Positions 52,235 through 63,070 of a DNA stretch of 64,000 bases are shown piece after piece. Positions within the stretch are counted from its first letter, which is position 1; each line of letters starts with the position of its first letter. The notes beneath the pieces are model-generated. The model made no database searches, was not told where the DNA came from, and worked only from the letters and a program-made list of their open reading frames with translations. This stretch comes from Caulobacteraceae bacterium. GTDB taxonomy: Bacteria > Pseudomonadota > Alphaproteobacteria > Caulobacterales > Caulobacteraceae. A program made the translations under genes and the position numbers. The DNA lies in assembly GCA_027489335.1 (NCBI GenBank), contig JAIXZX010000005.1:275125-339124 (forward strand), in the 5' to 3' direction.

Positions 52235-52987
52235 TCAGTGGCTGTGCAGGTTCACGACGTCGTTCAGATAGACGCAGGCCAGCACGGCGAAGACGAACGC
52301 CTGCAGGAACGCGACCATGAACTCAAGGGCGGTGATGGCGACAGTGCCGGTCAGGGTGACCAGGGCGCCGACGATCCCGAGCGCGCCGAGCGCGCCGAGC
52401 GAGACCACGAAGCCGCCGAAGACCTTCAGGACGACGTGACCGCCGACCATGTTGCCGAACAGTCGAAGGGCCAGCGTCACCGGCCGCACCAGGAAGGAAA
52501 TGACCTCGATCACCACCACCAGGGGCAGGACGAAGAAGGGCACGCCCGAGGGGACGAACAGCTTGAAGAAGCCCAGGCCGTTGCGGGCGAAGCCGACAGC
52601 GATGACCACGGCGATCACCAGGACGCCGAGGGTGGCGGTCACCGCCAGCTGCGAGGTCGAGGTGAAGAAATAGGGGACCATGCCCAGCAGGTTCATGGCC
52701 AGGATGAAGGCGAACAGGGTGAAGACGAAGGGGAAGTACTTCTTGCCCTCGTGACCGATGATCGAGTCCGTCAGGTTGTGGATGAGCTCATAGAGCATCT
52801 CGCCCACCGACTGCAGGCGCCCGGGCACAACCGCGGCCTTGGCCGAGGCCGCGGCGAAGAACAGGGTCACGCTGGCCGCGGCGATGATCATCCACAGGGC
52901 CGAATTGGTGATCGAGAGATCGAAGCCCGCAACAGCAGGAAGTTCGAGAACCTGTTGGATCTCGAACTGGTGCATCGGATCGGCCAC
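52235..52987 (-). CDS. atpB: F0F1 ATP synthase subunit a
   Basis: The 250-residue membrane protein forms the proton channel beside the c ring. The essential Arg lies in PVTLALRLFGNMVGGHVVL, and the opening MHQFEIQQVLELP and LGMVPYFFTSTSQLAVT are typical of alphaproteobacterial subunits. It lies 3 bp downstream of atpI. Confidence 0.97.
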   Translation of the reverse strand: MADPMHQFEIQQVLELPAVAGFDLSITNSALWMIIAAASVTLFFAAASAKAAVVPGRLQSVGEMLYELIHNLTDSIIGHEGKKYFPFVFTLFAFILAMNLLGMVPYFFTSTSQLAVTATLGVLVIAVVIAVGFARNGLGFFKLFVPSGVPFFVLPLVVVIEVISFLVRPVTLALRLFGNMVGGHVVLKVFGGFVVSLGALGALGIVGALVTLTGTVAITALEFMVAFLQAFVFAVLACVYLNDVVNLHSH

Positions 52988-52990
52988 GCC

Positions 52991-53392
52991 TCAGTCCCTC
53001 TTGTTCTGGCCAGGCCCCGCGGGCCAGCCGTCGTCGTCATCTTCATCGTCGTCGAAGGGGACCGAGGAAACCGGTCCGGCCTTCGCCGCCGCCTGAGCGC
53101 TCATGCGTCCCGCAGAACGCGAGATCAAGAACATCGCCAGGGCGGTACCCACTAGCACGCCCAGGAGCAAGCCCCAGGGCGAGGTTCCAGCCCATTGATC
53201 GAAGAGCCAGCCAAGGCCGAGCCCCCCCAGAACGCCCCCGATCAGCTCGGCCACCAGCTTGTAGCCGGAACCGATCGCACCGGTGTCAAACTTCGCCTTC
53301 CGGTCCCGCGCCGCCCGCTGGACATCGACCGCGTCCAGCTGCGCGTCGAGACGTTTCAGCGCCTCGTGGTGCGGATCGGACGGTTGCGACAT
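52991..53392 (-). CDS. atpI: ATP synthase protein I
   Basis: This 133-residue protein has a charged N-terminus, two membrane helices (YKLVAELIGGVLGGLGLGWLFDQW and WGLLLGVLVGTALAMFLISRSAG) and an acidic Asp-rich tail (DDDEDDDDGW). This is the alphaproteobacterial AtpI, which helps assemble the c ring and may move magnesium. It is the first gene of the operon; the promoter candidate lies about 65 bp upstream. Confidence 0.92.
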   Translation of the reverse strand: MSQPSDPHHEALKRLDAQLDAVDVQRAARDRKAKFDTGAIGSGYKLVAELIGGVLGGLGLGWLFDQWAGTSPWGLLLGVLVGTALAMFLISRSAGRMSAQAAAKAGPVSSVPFDDDEDDDDGWPAGPGQNKRD

Positions 53393-53454
53393 GAGCGGAT
53401 GGCGCCTTCCGGGGCGAGGGCGGCCTGCCGGCGCCCCTGGTTCGATCGCGGCGG

Positions 53455-53483
53455 AACCTAAAGGGGCGAGGGTACAGCGTCAA
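53455..53483 (-). promoter_or_regulatory. Candidate sigma-70-type promoter of the F0 operon
   Basis: On the minus strand TTGACG (53478-53483) and TAGGTT (53455-53460) are separated by exactly 17 bases. The -35 element matches five of six consensus positions; the -10 is weaker. It points to atpI, whose ATG is at 53392. The remainder of the 167 bp gap up to the smc stop shows nothing else clear. Confidence 0.5.
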
Positions 53484-53559
53484 GGCGCTGGCGCCTGTGT
53501 CTAATTGTTTGATTTGTCTTGAGTATCGGCTTAGCCGCCCGATTCGGTCGCCGCGGCGC

Positions 53560-56500
53560 CTATTCGGCGGCCAGGGCCTCGGCCTGGCGGAGGTCCACCG
53601 AGACCAGTTGGGAGACGCCCCGCTCGGCCATGGTCACCCCGAACAGCCGGTCCATGCGGGCCATGGTCACCGGATTGTGGGTGATGGTGATGAAGCGGGT
53701 CTCGGTGCGGCTGCGCATCTCGTCGAGCATGTTGCAGAAGCGGTCCACATTTGCGTCGTCGAGCGGGGCGTCCACCTCGTCCAGCACGCAGATGGGCGCG
53801 GGATTGGCCAGGAAGACCGCGAAGATCAGGGCGGCCGCCGTCAGCGCCTGCTCGCCACCGCTCATCAGGCTCATGGTCGCCATGCGCTTGCCGGGCGGAC
53901 AGGCATAGATTTCGAGGCCCGCCTCCAGCGGATCGTCGGATTCCACGAGACGCAGTTCGGCCTGGCCGCCCTCGAACAGGGTCTGGAAGAGGGTCTTGAA
54001 GTGGCCGTTGATCACCTCGAAGGCCGCGGTCAGCCGTTCGCGGCCCTCGCTGTTGAGCTCATCGATTCCCTGGCGCAGGCGGGCGATGGCGCCGGTCAGG
54101 TCGGCGCGCTCGGTCTGCATGGTCTCCAGCCGAGCCGCACTCTCGCGGGCCTCGTCCTCGGCGCGCAGATTGACCGCGCCGATGGACTCCCGCTGCCGTT
54201 CGAGGGCGGCCAGGTGGGCCTCCATGCCGCCGGCGTCGGCGGGGATCGCCACGGCCTCATCGGCCAGCTGGCGGGCAAGGTCTTCCGGCTCGACCCGGGC
54301 GGTTTCGCGGATCTGTTCTGCCAGTTCGGCCAGGCGTTCCACCGCCGCCTCCAGCCGGGCGTCCAGGGCGACGCGGCCTTCCCGGGCCTGGGCGGCGGCG
54401 GCGTCTGCGGCCCGCAGGCCCCGCTCGGCCTCGCCCCGGGCCGTCTCGCCGGCCTGCAGGGCGTCGTGGGTCTGGGCCCTGCGGGTTTCGGCGGCGGCGA
54501 AGGCGTCCAGCAGGCTGATCCGCCGACCCTCAAGCTGCTGCGGGGCTTCGCGGGCGAGGTCGAGAGCGCTGAGCGCCCGCGCCCGGTCACTCTCCAGGGC
54601 CTCCAGACGGCGGGCGGCCGATTCTGCCCGGCGGGACCAGTCGTCGCGCTCGCGGGTGAGGGTCGCCAGGCGCCGCGCCCGGCCATCGCGCTCGCGGGTC
54701 TCCACATCGAGGGCCGAGCGCGCCGCCGCCGCAGCTTCCCGCGCCGGGCCAGCCGCCGCGCGGGCGGTCGCCAGGTCAGCGTCCAGGTCAGCGGTCACGC
54801 CTATGGCGCCCACCTCGGCCAGGACGGCGGCGTGGCCGGCCTCGGCCTCAGCCAGTTCGGCGGCGAACCGGGCGATCATGTCGTCGAGGGACTGGGCCTG
54901 GGCCTCCCGGCGGGCGTCCTCACGCTCCAGCTTTTCGAGGGCCGCGCGCGCCTGGCCCAGGCGCTGCTCGCAGGCTGGCGGTTCGCGGCGGGCGGCCTTC
55001 TGGTCGGCTTCGGCCTGGGCCAGGGCCTGTCGGGCGGCGGCCAGGGTCTCGCGGGCATTCTGGGCGGCCGGCGCCAGGGCTTCGATCTCGGCTTCCACCT
55101 CGGCTAGGCGGGACTTCTGCTCCAGGCGGACGGCGGCGGGCTTCTTGGCCTCGGCCTTGGCGGTGAAGCCGTCCCAGCGCCACAGGTCGCCTTCGCGGGA
55201 GACCAGGCGGCAGCCTGGGGGAATGCGCTTGGACAGGGCCTCACCCTGAGCCCTATCGACGAGCGCGACATAGGCCAGACGGGCGGCGAGCTGTGGCGGG
55301 GCCTGCACAAGGTCGCTGAGCGGCGAGGCCCCCGGGGGCCAGGCCGGCGTCGGCGCCTGCGCCCCGGCCCAGTGGGCGGGCGCCTTGGGGTCGAGGGACG
55401 CCTCCAGGTCATCGCCCAGGGCGGCGGCCAGGGCCATCTCCAGGCCCCGCTCAGGCGCCATGGCGTCCAGGGCGGGCGCAAAGCCGCCGCGCAGCTGTGG
55501 CGCGACGATCTGGGCGAGGGCCCGGGCCTCGGCGGTGAGGCGGGAAATCTGCTCGTCCTGCCGACGCGCGGATTCGCGCGCCTCGGCCTCAAGCTTCTGA
55601 GCCTGACCATGCGCCTCTTCGGCGGCGGCCTGGGCCTGACGGGCGGCGGTGAGCGCGGCAAGCGACGCATCGAACGCGGCACGGGCCGCGGCGATCTGTG
55701 GGTTCTCCAGCGGTCCCAGGGCCGTGCGCTCTGCGCGGGTCTGCTCCAGGGTGCGCCTCGCGCGGGCCACGCGGCTCTCGGCCTCGCTGATCCGCGCGGC
55801 TGCAGCCCGGCGGCGAGCCTCCTCTGCCGCGGCCGCGGCGGCCACCCGCTCGACCTGCGCGTCGGCTTCGGCCCGGGCGGCTTCCGCAGCTGCCAGGGCG
55901 GCCTCAAGTTCGGGGATGCGTTCCGGGGCGCCTGAGACGGCGGCCTCGAGGGCCGCGACCTCCTCGATAAGACGAGCCAGGGCCGCCTGGGAGTCCTCGG
56001 CCATCTGGCTTTCGCGGGCCCGGTCGGCGTCGATGCGGGCGATCTCGGCCTCACCCCGGGCGACCTCAGCAGCCAGGGCTTCGGCTTCCCGCTCGATGCG
56101 GTCCTTGTCGATGGCCAGCTTGCCGAGCACGGCGGCGGCCACGGCCTCGGCCTCCCGCAAGGGGGCGAGGGCGGCGTCGGCCTGGGCGGCGGTCGTGGCG
56201 GCGACGGCGGCGGCGCGGGTGGCGGTCTCCACGTGGCGGGCGGCCTCGCCGGCTTCGATCTTCAGTTGTTCAGCCGTCTGGGCCGCCTGGCTCCAGCGGG
56301 CGTAGAGGACCGCCCCTTGCAGGGTGCGGATCTCCGCCGACAGCCGGCGGTAGCGCTCAGCCTGGCGGGCCTCCCGACGCAGGCGGGCCAGGCCCCCTTC
56401 GAGTTCCTGCGCCACATCGTCCAGCCGGGCGAGGTTGGCCTCGGCGGCCCGAAGGCGCAGCTCGGCCTCATGGCGGCGGGAATGCAGGCCGGAGACCCCG

Positions 56501-57003
56501 GCGGCCTCTTCCAGGATGAGGCGGCGGTTCTGCGGTCGGGCGGCGATCAGTTCGGAGATCTGTCCCTGGCGCACCAGGGCCGGTGAGTTGGAGCCTGTCG
56601 ATGCGTCGGCGAACAACAGCTGGACGTCCCGGGCCCGGACCTCCTTGCCGTTGATACGGTAGGTGGAGCCCGACCCCCGGTCGATCCGTCGCACCACTTC
56701 GAGCACGGGGTGGTCGTTATAGGCCGCCGGCGCGCGGCGATCGGCGTTGTCGATGGTCAGGGTGACATCGGCATGATTGCGCGACGGGCGCTTGCCAGAG
56801 CCGGCGAAGATCACGTCGTCCATGCCGCCGGCCCGCATGGCCTTGGCGGAATTGGCGCCCATGACCCAGCGCAGGGCTTCCAGCAGATTCGACTTGCCGC
56901 AGCCATTGGGCCCGACGATCCCCGTCAGCCCCGGCTCGATCCGGAACTCCGTCGGATCGACGAAGGACTTGAATCCGGTGAGCCGAAGCCGCTGGAAGCG
57001 CAC
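53560..57003 (-). CDS. smc: Chromosome segregation protein SMC
   Basis: The 1147-residue condensin core ATPase has the N-terminal Walker A ([16 protein letters not shown]), two long coiled arms (about residues 170-490 and 650-970) around a hinge, and a C-terminal head with the signature [17 protein letters not shown] and Walker [15 protein letters not shown]. It forms dimers that compact and align chromosome arms with ScpA and ScpB. The arms are strongly Ala/Glu/Arg-rich, which produces long false reading frames on the other strand. It lies 23 bp downstream of the DsbA-like gene. Confidence 0.97.
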   Translation of the reverse strand: MRFQRLRLTGFKSFVDPTEFRIEPGLTGIVGPNGCGKSNLLEALRWVMGANSAKAMRAGGMDDVIFAGSGKRPSRNHADVTLTIDNADRRAPAAYNDHPVLEVVRRIDRGSGSTYRINGKEVRARDVQLLFADASTGSNSPALVRQGQISELIAARPQNRRLILEEAAGVSGLHSRRHEAELRLRAAEANLARLDDVAQELEGGLARLRREARQAERYRRLSAEIRTLQGAVLYARWSQAAQTAEQLKIEAGEAARHVETATRAAAVAATTAAQADAALAPLREAEAVAAAVLGKLAIDKDRIEREAEALAAEVARGEAEIARIDADRARESQMAEDSQAALARLIEEVAALEAAVSGAPERIPELEAALAAAEAARAEADAQVERVAAAAAAEEARRRAAAARISEAESRVARARRTLEQTRAERTALGPLENPQIAAARAAFDASLAALTAARQAQAAAEEAHGQAQKLEAEARESARRQDEQISRLTAEARALAQIVAPQLRGGFAPALDAMAPERGLEMALAAALGDDLEASLDPKAPAHWAGAQAPTPAWPPGASPLSDLVQAPPQLAARLAYVALVDRAQGEALSKRIPPGCRLVSREGDLWRWDGFTAKAEAKKPAAVRLEQKSRLAEVEAEIEALAPAAQNARETLAAARQALAQAEADQKAARREPPACEQRLGQARAALEKLEREDARREAQAQSLDDMIARFAAELAEAEAGHAAVLAEVGAIGVTADLDADLATARAAAGPAREAAAAARSALDVETRERDGRARRLATLTRERDDWSRRAESAARRLEALESDRARALSALDLAREAPQQLEGRRISLLDAFAAAETRRAQTHDALQAGETARGEAERGLRAADAAAAQAREGRVALDARLEAAVERLAELAEQIRETARVEPEDLARQLADEAVAIPADAGGMEAHLAALERQRESIGAVNLRAEDEARESAARLETMQTERADLTGAIARLRQGIDELNSEGRERLTAAFEVINGHFKTLFQTLFEGGQAELRLVESDDPLEAGLEIYACPPGKRMATMSLMSGGEQALTAAALIFAVFLANPAPICVLDEVDAPLDDANVDRFCNMLDEMRSRTETRFITITHNPVTMARMDRLFGVTMAERGVSQLVSVDLRQAEALAAE

Positions 57004-57026
57004 GGGCGCCTAGGTCCCCCTCAGGC

Positions 57027-57638
57027 CTATTTCTGGGCCGCGGCGATGGCGGCGTCGATCTCGGCCATGCTCATGGCGCCTTCCTTGGCCAGCTTGCCGT
57101 TGATCATGAAGGTGGGCGTCGAGGTGATGCGCGCGTCGCGCTGGGTTTTCTCGATGCGGGCGTTAAGGGCGCGCAGGCCTTCTTCGCTGGAGATGCAGGT
57201 CTGAAACTGGTCTTCGGTCATGCCGGCCGAGCGGGCGACCCGCAGCAGGGTGCCGCGGACGTCGCCGGAGGTGAACATCTCCTGCTGGCTGTGGAAGATG
57301 GCGTCGACCACGTTGAAATACTTGTCCTCGCCGGCGCAGCGGGCGAGCAGGAAGCCGGCGGCGGCCACCTCGGCTGGCGGAGTCAGGAACTCCTTGAAGG
57401 TGTAGTGGACCTTGCCGGTGTCGATGTACTTTTCCTTCAGCTCCGGGAAGACCTCGTTGTTGAAGGTGGCGCAGTGGACGCAGCTCAGCGAGGCGTATTC
57501 GACCATCTTCACCGGCGCATTGGGATCGCCCATGCTCATATCGCCGTCGGCGGCGGCCGAGGACTGGCCCGAGCAGGCGCCCAGGAAGAGGGTCGCGGCG
57601 GCGACGGCCATCATAAGGCGGCGGCTGAGGTTCGGCAT
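57027..57638 (-). CDS. DsbA family thioredoxin-fold lipoprotein
   Basis: From the ATG at 57638 the protein has 203 residues with a lipoprotein signal (AAATLFLGAC, lipidated Cys22). The thioredoxin fold carries the redox pair Cys53-Val-His-Cys56 in YASLSCVHCATFN and the cis-proline loop in ITSTPTFMINGK. Such proteins form or isomerise disulfides in exported proteins. It lies between dciA and smc on the minus strand, an order often seen in alphaproteobacteria together with mutY. Confidence 0.92.
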   Translation of the reverse strand: MPNLSRRLMMAVAAATLFLGACSGQSSAAADGDMSMGDPNAPVKMVEYASLSCVHCATFNNEVFPELKEKYIDTGKVHYTFKEFLTPPAEVAAAGFLLARCAGEDKYFNVVDAIFHSQQEMFTSGDVRGTLLRVARSAGMTEDQFQTCISSEEGLRALNARIEKTQRDARITSTPTFMINGKLAKEGAMSMAEIDAAIAAAQK

Positions 57639-57748
57639 GGTGGTCGGCCCTTTGTGCAGGAAGGTCGAGGAAGTGAAGTAAAGCGCGATTCCCAAGGCTA
57701 GGCCCATGGCGCCCTTTTGACGTCAAGAACGGCCCTGGCCCGACAATG

Positions 57749-58300
57749 TCAACGGCGGCTGGCGTTGCGCATAACGCCGCGCCCCAGCGCCAGCAGGGCG
57801 CTTTTCAGGGGGCCGTCGGGCGCGAGGGCCAGACCCTGGCTGAGTTCGGCCTCCTGGGCGGCGTCCAGGGGGGCCTCGCGCTTGCGGGGCGGCTGGGCGG
57901 CGCTGGCTTGAACTGGCCGCAGGGGGCCCTGGACGATCCGCAGACGTTCCACGGCGCCTGACCCCAGAAACAGGTTCACCCGCGCCAGGATCTCCGGCGC
58001 TTGATGCTGGATCAGGGCGGCGGCGGGTCCGGCCACCCGGATCTCCAGGGCGGCGCCGGCGCCATTGCGGCCTTTGACCAGCTTCACCGGTTCGGTGCGC
58101 CGGGCGATCTGTTCGCCAACGATCTCCCGCCAGCGCGCCTGCAGGGCGCCGGGGCCCTGGCCAAAGCGGGCGTCAAGCTCACGGATGAGCTTGGACAGGC
58201 CCCGGCCGGCCGGCGGCGGCGGCCTGGGCGCAGGCCGCGTGCGGCGGCTGGCCAGGATGGCGCGGGTCTCTTCAAGGTCGGGCAGGGGGCGGGGCGGCAT
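57749..58300 (-). CDS. DUF721 protein, DciA-type helicase-loader family
   Basis: This 183-residue protein has a DUF721 domain (residues 35-125) with LSKLIRELDARFGQGPGALQARWREIVGEQIARRTEPVKL, where the W..IVG core is characteristic. Proteins of this family (DciA) load or assist the replicative helicase DnaB in bacteria that lack DnaC. The C-terminal 60 residues are low in complexity. It is divergent from mutY across 83 bp. Confidence 0.85.
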   Translation of the reverse strand: MPPRPLPDLEETRAILASRRTRPAPRPPPPAGRGLSKLIRELDARFGQGPGALQARWREIVGEQIARRTEPVKLVKGRNGAGAALEIRVAGPAAALIQHQAPEILARVNLFLGSGAVERLRIVQGPLRPVQASAAQPPRKREAPLDAAQEAELSQGLALAPDGPLKSALLALGRGVMRNASRR

Positions 58301-58383
58301 GTCGGGGCCAAGGATACACCCGGACGCGCCTGTCGCGGAGTCCCCCCTGCCAAAGGGGCGCGAGACATCCTAAGTCTGGCGCC

Positions 58384-59430
58384 GTGACCCCTGAACAGAT
58401 CCGCTTCAGCCTTCTCTCCTGGTACGACGCCCACGCCCGGGACCTTCCCTGGCGGACTGGCCCGGCCGCCGGACAGGTCGGCGTCCGCTCCGATCCATAC
58501 CGGGTCTGGCTGTCGGAGGTGATGCTGCAGCAGACGACGGTCCCCCATGCGGCCCCCTACTTCCTGAAGTTCACCGCCCGCTGGCCCACCGTGTCGGACT
58601 TGGCCTCCGCGCCGGACGATGAGGTGATGGCCGCCTGGGCTGGGCTTGGCTACTACGCCCGGGCCCGCAACCTGCTGGCCTGCGCCCGGGCGGTGGCGAA
58701 CGACCATGGTGGGGTGTTTCCGGACACCGAGGCGGGTTTGCGGGCGCTTCCCGGGCTTGGCCCCTATACGGCTGCGGCGGTTGCGGCGATCGCCTTCAAT
58801 GAGGCGACCAATGTGGTCGACGGCAATGTCGAGCGCGTGATGTCCCGGCTGTTCGCCGTCGAAACGCCCCTGCCGGCCGCCAAGCCAGAACTGAAGGCGC
58901 TGGCCGCCGCCCTGGTCCGGGACGAGCGCCCCGGCGACTGGGCCCAGGCGCTGATGGACCTGGGGGCCACGGTCTGCCGGCCCAAGTCGCCCTTGTGCGA
59001 CCGCTGCCCCTTGACCGGCGCCTGTGCGGGCCTGGCCACCGGCGCGCCGGAGATCTATCCCCACAAGAGCGCCAAGGCGGCCCGGCCCCGTCGTCATGGG
59101 GTGGCCTACATCCTGACTCGCGGGGAAGAAGTCGCCCTGGTCCGCCGGCCGCCAAGGGGCCTGCTCGGCGGGATGCTCGGCCTGCCCACCAGCGACTGGC
59201 GCGCCGCCGCCTGGTCCGACGAGGAGGCGCTAGCCGATGCGCCCGTCCAGGCCGACTGGCGGAGCGCAGGCGAGGTGGAGCACGTCTTCACCCACTTCTC
59301 CCTGACCCTGCGGCTGCTACGGGCCGAGGGCGCGGCTGAGGGTGTGATCTGGACGGCGAGGCGGGACCTCGACGCCCTGCCCAGCGTCTTTCTGAAGGCC
59401 GCCCGGGCGGGACTGTCAAACCTGCTGTAG
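58384..59430 (+). CDS. mutY: A/G-specific adenine DNA glycosylase
   Basis: The 348-residue enzyme removes adenine mispaired with 8-oxoguanine. Catalytic Glu45 is in WLSEVMLQQT, the helix-hairpin-helix is LPGLGPYTAAAVAAIAF and the catalytic Asp146 is in NVVDGNVERV. Cysteines 198, 205, 208 and 214 form the C-X6-C-X2-C-X5-C 4Fe-4S cluster site. The C-terminal NUDIX-like domain recognises 8-oxoG. The start is GTG (58384), giving the normal N-terminus. Confidence 0.96.
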   Translation: MTPEQIRFSLLSWYDAHARDLPWRTGPAAGQVGVRSDPYRVWLSEVMLQQTTVPHAAPYFLKFTARWPTVSDLASAPDDEVMAAWAGLGYYARARNLLACARAVANDHGGVFPDTEAGLRALPGLGPYTAAAVAAIAFNEATNVVDGNVERVMSRLFAVETPLPAAKPELKALAAALVRDERPGDWAQALMDLGATVCRPKSPLCDRCPLTGACAGLATGAPEIYPHKSAKAARPRRHGVAYILTRGEEVALVRRPPRGLLGGMLGLPTSDWRAAAWSDEEALADAPVQADWRSAGEVEHVFTHFSLTLRLLRAEGAAEGVIWTARRDLDALPSVFLKAARAGLSNLL

Positions 59431-59459
59431 GGCTTGCCCCCGCGCCCATCGCCCCACCG

Positions 59460-59548
59460 CCGTCATCCTGGGACCTGTGCCCAGGATCCCTCGTGACGCT
59501 TGCGCCCGCCATCGACAGGGATGCTCGGCACAAGGCCGAGCATGACGG
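59460..59548. repeat. REPIN-like doublet palindrome, copy 4 (89 bp)
   Basis: Bounded by CCGTCA and TGACGG between the convergent mutY and ccrM genes. The left stem is ATCCTGGG-ACCTGTG-CCCAGGAT, with a longer loop than in the other copies; the right stem is ATGCTCGGC-ACAAG-GCCGAGCAT. A degenerate extra half-unit (GAGCCCGAGGGTGACG) follows it. It may also serve as a two-way terminator. Confidence 0.75.
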
Positions 59549-59585
59549 TGATGATCGAGCCCGAGGGTGACGAGACGTAAGAAGC

Positions 59586-60683
<1,098 letters not shown>

Positions 60684-60699
60684 TCAGATCTACAGAAGG

Positions 60700-60704
60700 G
60701 AATC
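60700..60704. promoter_or_regulatory. GANTC methylation site in the ccrM leader
   Basis: GAATC (GATTC on the coding strand) lies 26 bp upstream of the ccrM ATG, between the presumed transcription start and the coding region. GANTC sites in this position exist in Caulobacter ccrM and link transcription to methylation state. Confidence 0.6.
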
Positions 60705-60742
60705 TTCCCCCATCGTGGTGAAGGGGCCGTTTCGAAACGTGG

Positions 60743-60757
60743 TGAACGAGGGGTTAA
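60743..60757 (-). promoter_or_regulatory. CtrA-type box upstream of ccrM
   Basis: On the minus strand the sequence reads TTAA-CCCCTCG-TTCA, matching the CtrA consensus TTAA-N7-TTAA at seven of eight positions. It is about 70 bp before the ccrM ATG, where the -35 region would be. The first TTAA includes the TAA stop of rnhB. A perfect palindrome CGTTTCGAAACG lies just downstream (60728-60739). Confidence 0.6.
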
Positions 60758-61431
60758 GCCTCGGAGGCGGCGAGATCCTGGATTGGAAGGTCGCCGGTGA
60801 TCCGCTCGCCCCGCAGCACCTTCTGAACCGGGGCCCAGGTGGTGCGGTGGATTTCACAGGGGCCCAGGCGCTCCAGGGCGCTGATATGGACCGGCGCGCC
60901 ATAGCCCTTGTGGCCGGCGAAGCCGTAGCCCGGATAGCGGTCATCCATCTCGATCATCAGCCGGTCCCGGGCGACCTTGGCCAGAATCGAGGCCGCGGCG
61001 ATGGAGAGCGACTTGCCGTCGCCGCCGATCACCGTCTTCACCGGGCAGGGCAGCTTGAAGGGATAGTTGCCGTCCACCAGGGCGAAGACCGGCGTCACGT
61101 CCAGCGCCTCGATGGCCCGGCACATGGCCAGACCCGCGGCGTGCAGGATGTTGAGCTCGCCGATCTCATCGACTGAGGCGAATCCGACGCCCCAGGCGAT
61201 GGACGAAGCCTTGATCTCGATCTCCAGGCTTTCCCGAGCCTTGGCCGTCAGCTTCTTGGAGTCATTCAGGCCGGCGGGGATGCGCGCCGGATCGAGGATC
61301 ACCGCCCCGGCGCTGACCGGGCCAGCCCAGGGGCCGCGGCCGGCCTCGTCCACGCCGCACACGGGCGAGGGGCAGGCGGTCTCCAGCAGCAGGTCCGGGA
61401 CAACGAGAAGGGAGGCGGGCTTGCGGGCCAT
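60754..61431 (-). CDS. rnhB: Ribonuclease HII
   Basis: This 225-residue enzyme removes single ribonucleotides and RNA from DNA hybrids. The acidic active site is in [19 protein letters not shown] (Asp-Glu pair), with Asp in [13 protein letters not shown], and [12 protein letters not shown] follows. Its ATG overlaps the tag stop by one base (TGATG), so the two are co-translated. Its own stop lies within the CtrA box of ccrM. Confidence 0.96.
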   Translation of the reverse strand: MARKPASLLVVPDLLLETACPSPVCGVDEAGRGPWAGPVSAGAVILDPARIPAGLNDSKKLTAKARESLEIEIKASSIAWGVGFASVDEIGELNILHAAGLAMCRAIEALDVTPVFALVDGNYPFKLPCPVKTVIGGDGKSLSIAAASILAKVARDRLMIEMDDRYPGYGFAGHKGYGAPVHISALERLGPCEIHRTTWAPVQKVLRGERITGDLPIQDLAASEA

Positions 61432-62021
61432 CAGGCGCTCATAGCCGCGACCTGGTCATGACGGAAGCAGCAGGTGAGGTGGTCGTTCACCATGCCGACG
61501 GCCTGCATGAAGGCGTAGACGATCACCGGGCCGACGAACTTGTAGCCCTGGGCCTTCAGGGCCTTGGACACCTCCACCGCGAGCGGCGTCTGGGCCGGGA
61601 CCTGGCCGATCTCGCTCCACTGGTTCTGGATCGGCTTGCCGTCGGTGAAGGCCCACAGGAAGCTCGACAGGTCCTGGCCCTTCTCGCGCATGTCCAGATA
61701 GATCCGCGCGCTGGCGATGGCCGCGTCGATCTTGGCGTTGGAGCGCACGATGCCGGCGTTCCCCATCAGCCGGGCGCGGTCGGCCTCGCCGAACCGGGCG
61801 ACGATCTCGGGATCAAAGCCGGCGAAGGCCTCGCGGAACGCCTCACGCTTGCGCAGGATGGTGATCCAGGAGAGCCCGGCCTGGAAGCCGTCGAGCACCA
61901 GCTTCTCCCAGAGCGCGCGGGGGTCATACTCCGGCACCCCCCAATCGGTGTCGTGATAGGCCTCGTACAGCGGGTCCCCCGCCATGCCACGCCAACCGCA
62001 TCGAATCAGGTCGCTGCTCAT
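61431..62021 (-). CDS. tag: DNA-3-methyladenine glycosylase I
   Basis: This 196-residue enzyme removes 3-methyladenine from alkylated [53 protein letters not shown] and [30 protein letters not shown] are diagnostic, including the Cys and two His residues of the zinc snap. The ATG at 62021 gives [10 protein letters not shown]; the longer frame is intergenic repeat. Confidence 0.96.
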   Translation of the reverse strand: MSSDLIRCGWRGMAGDPLYEAYHDTDWGVPEYDPRALWEKLVLDGFQAGLSWITILRKREAFREAFAGFDPEIVARFGEADRARLMGNAGIVRSNAKIDAAIASARIYLDMREKGQDLSSFLWAFTDGKPIQNQWSEIGQVPAQTPLAVEVSKALKAQGYKFVGPVIVYAFMQAVGMVNDHLTCCFRHDQVAAMSA

Positions 62022-62093
62022 GGGCGGAGTCTCGCCGGGGCGTTCCGGGGTCGCAAGGGTGAGCGCGTTCTCCCTCACGCCAAACACGCTTCT

Positions 62094-62181
62094 CCGTCAT
62101 GGTCGGGCTTGACCCGACCATCCATGAACACTGGCGAGCGGCTGTGTGCATGGACCCTCGGGTCAAGCCCGAGCGTGACGG
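62094..62181. repeat. REPIN-like doublet palindrome, copy 5 (88 bp)
   Basis: Bounded by CCGTCA and TGACGG between tag and ygfZ. The left stem TGGTCGGG-CTTGA-CCCGACCA is identical to copies 1 and 2; the right stem CCCTCGGG-TCAAG-CCCGAGCG carries mismatches at its base. Confidence 0.8.
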
Positions 62182-62184
62182 GGA

Positions 62185-63009
62185 TTAGGGTTTGAGCGCC
62201 CGCTCGAACCAGTCCGGCCGCACCACCTGCACCGGCCGGCCGTCCACGGTGAGGTCGGCGCCCTCGATCCGGTCCAGGCGCAGCGAGGCCATGGCCAGGC
62301 CGTCTGCGCCGCTCAGCACCTGGCCGGCCCGCAACTCGCCGGCCAGCACCTCGGCGCCAGGCGCGGGCAGAGCCCCGTCGAAGGCCAGGGGCAGGAAGCG
62401 GGTCTTCACCGTGCCGCGGCGTTTCATGCGCGAGGTGGTCTCCTGGCCGACGAAGCAGCCCTTCTTGAAGTCGATGCCGTTCAGCAGGTCGAAATTCGCC
62501 TCGATGGGATAGGTTTGCTCGATCCCCCAGTCGGCGGGGCCCGGAACGCCCAGGGACCTGGCGAAGGCGGCGTAGTCTGCCTGATCGCCCTCGGCCGCGC
62601 CCCGCGGGGCGGGCAGGCCATAGCCCCGCCAGCCCAGCTCTGACAGCCGCGGGTCGGCCAGCCAGCCGTCGCCGGGCGCCTCCCCCTCGCCGAACAGGAC
62701 CGCGATCTCGGCCTCGTCCGGGGCGATCGTCACCTTGGCGCGCAGGCGATAGATCATCAGCCGCTGCAGGATCGCGTCCCGGTGCTCAGCGGCCACATCC
62801 AGCCAGCAGCCGTCTTCGCGGCCGATCACGAACAGGTCGTAGAGCACCTTGCCCTGGGGGGTCAGCAGGGCGCCGAAGCGGATCTCGCCCACGGCCAGGG
62901 TTTCGACATTCTGGCTGATCAGATTGTGCAGGAAGTCCCGCCAGTCGGCCCCGCCCAGGGCGATCACGGCGCGGCTGCGCAGGCGGACATAGCTCGGGGT
63001 CTGGACCAT
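62185..63009 (-). CDS. ygfZ: YgfZ/GcvT-like folate-binding protein
   Basis: The 274-residue protein has the GcvT-related fold and the YgfZ signature KGCFVGQETTSRMKRRG, with the reactive Cys. YgfZ uses tetrahydrofolate to help build or repair certain iron-sulfur proteins. This fits a genome stretch with several 4Fe-4S enzymes (MutY, SdaA, IspH), although no operon link exists. It is divergent from the GT9 gene. Confidence 0.93.
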   Translation of the reverse strand: MVQTPSYVRLRSRAVIALGGADWRDFLHNLISQNVETLAVGEIRFGALLTPQGKVLYDLFVIGREDGCWLDVAAEHRDAILQRLMIYRLRAKVTIAPDEAEIAVLFGEGEAPGDGWLADPRLSELGWRGYGLPAPRGAAEGDQADYAAFARSLGVPGPADWGIEQTYPIEANFDLLNGIDFKKGCFVGQETTSRMKRRGTVKTRFLPLAFDGALPAPGAEVLAGELRAGQVLSGADGLAMASLRLDRIEGADLTVDGRPVQVVRPDWFERALKP

Positions 63010-63070
63010 GGAGCACCACTTAGGATCGCGGCGGCTCGCGCGCCAGCCGCAGGCCCTCTATAACCGGCAG

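Noticed and set aside
53497..55107. A 536-codon plus-strand frame inside smc
   Set aside because: It mirrors the Ala/Glu-rich coiled-coil region of SMC, where reverse-frame stops are rare. No domain is visible.
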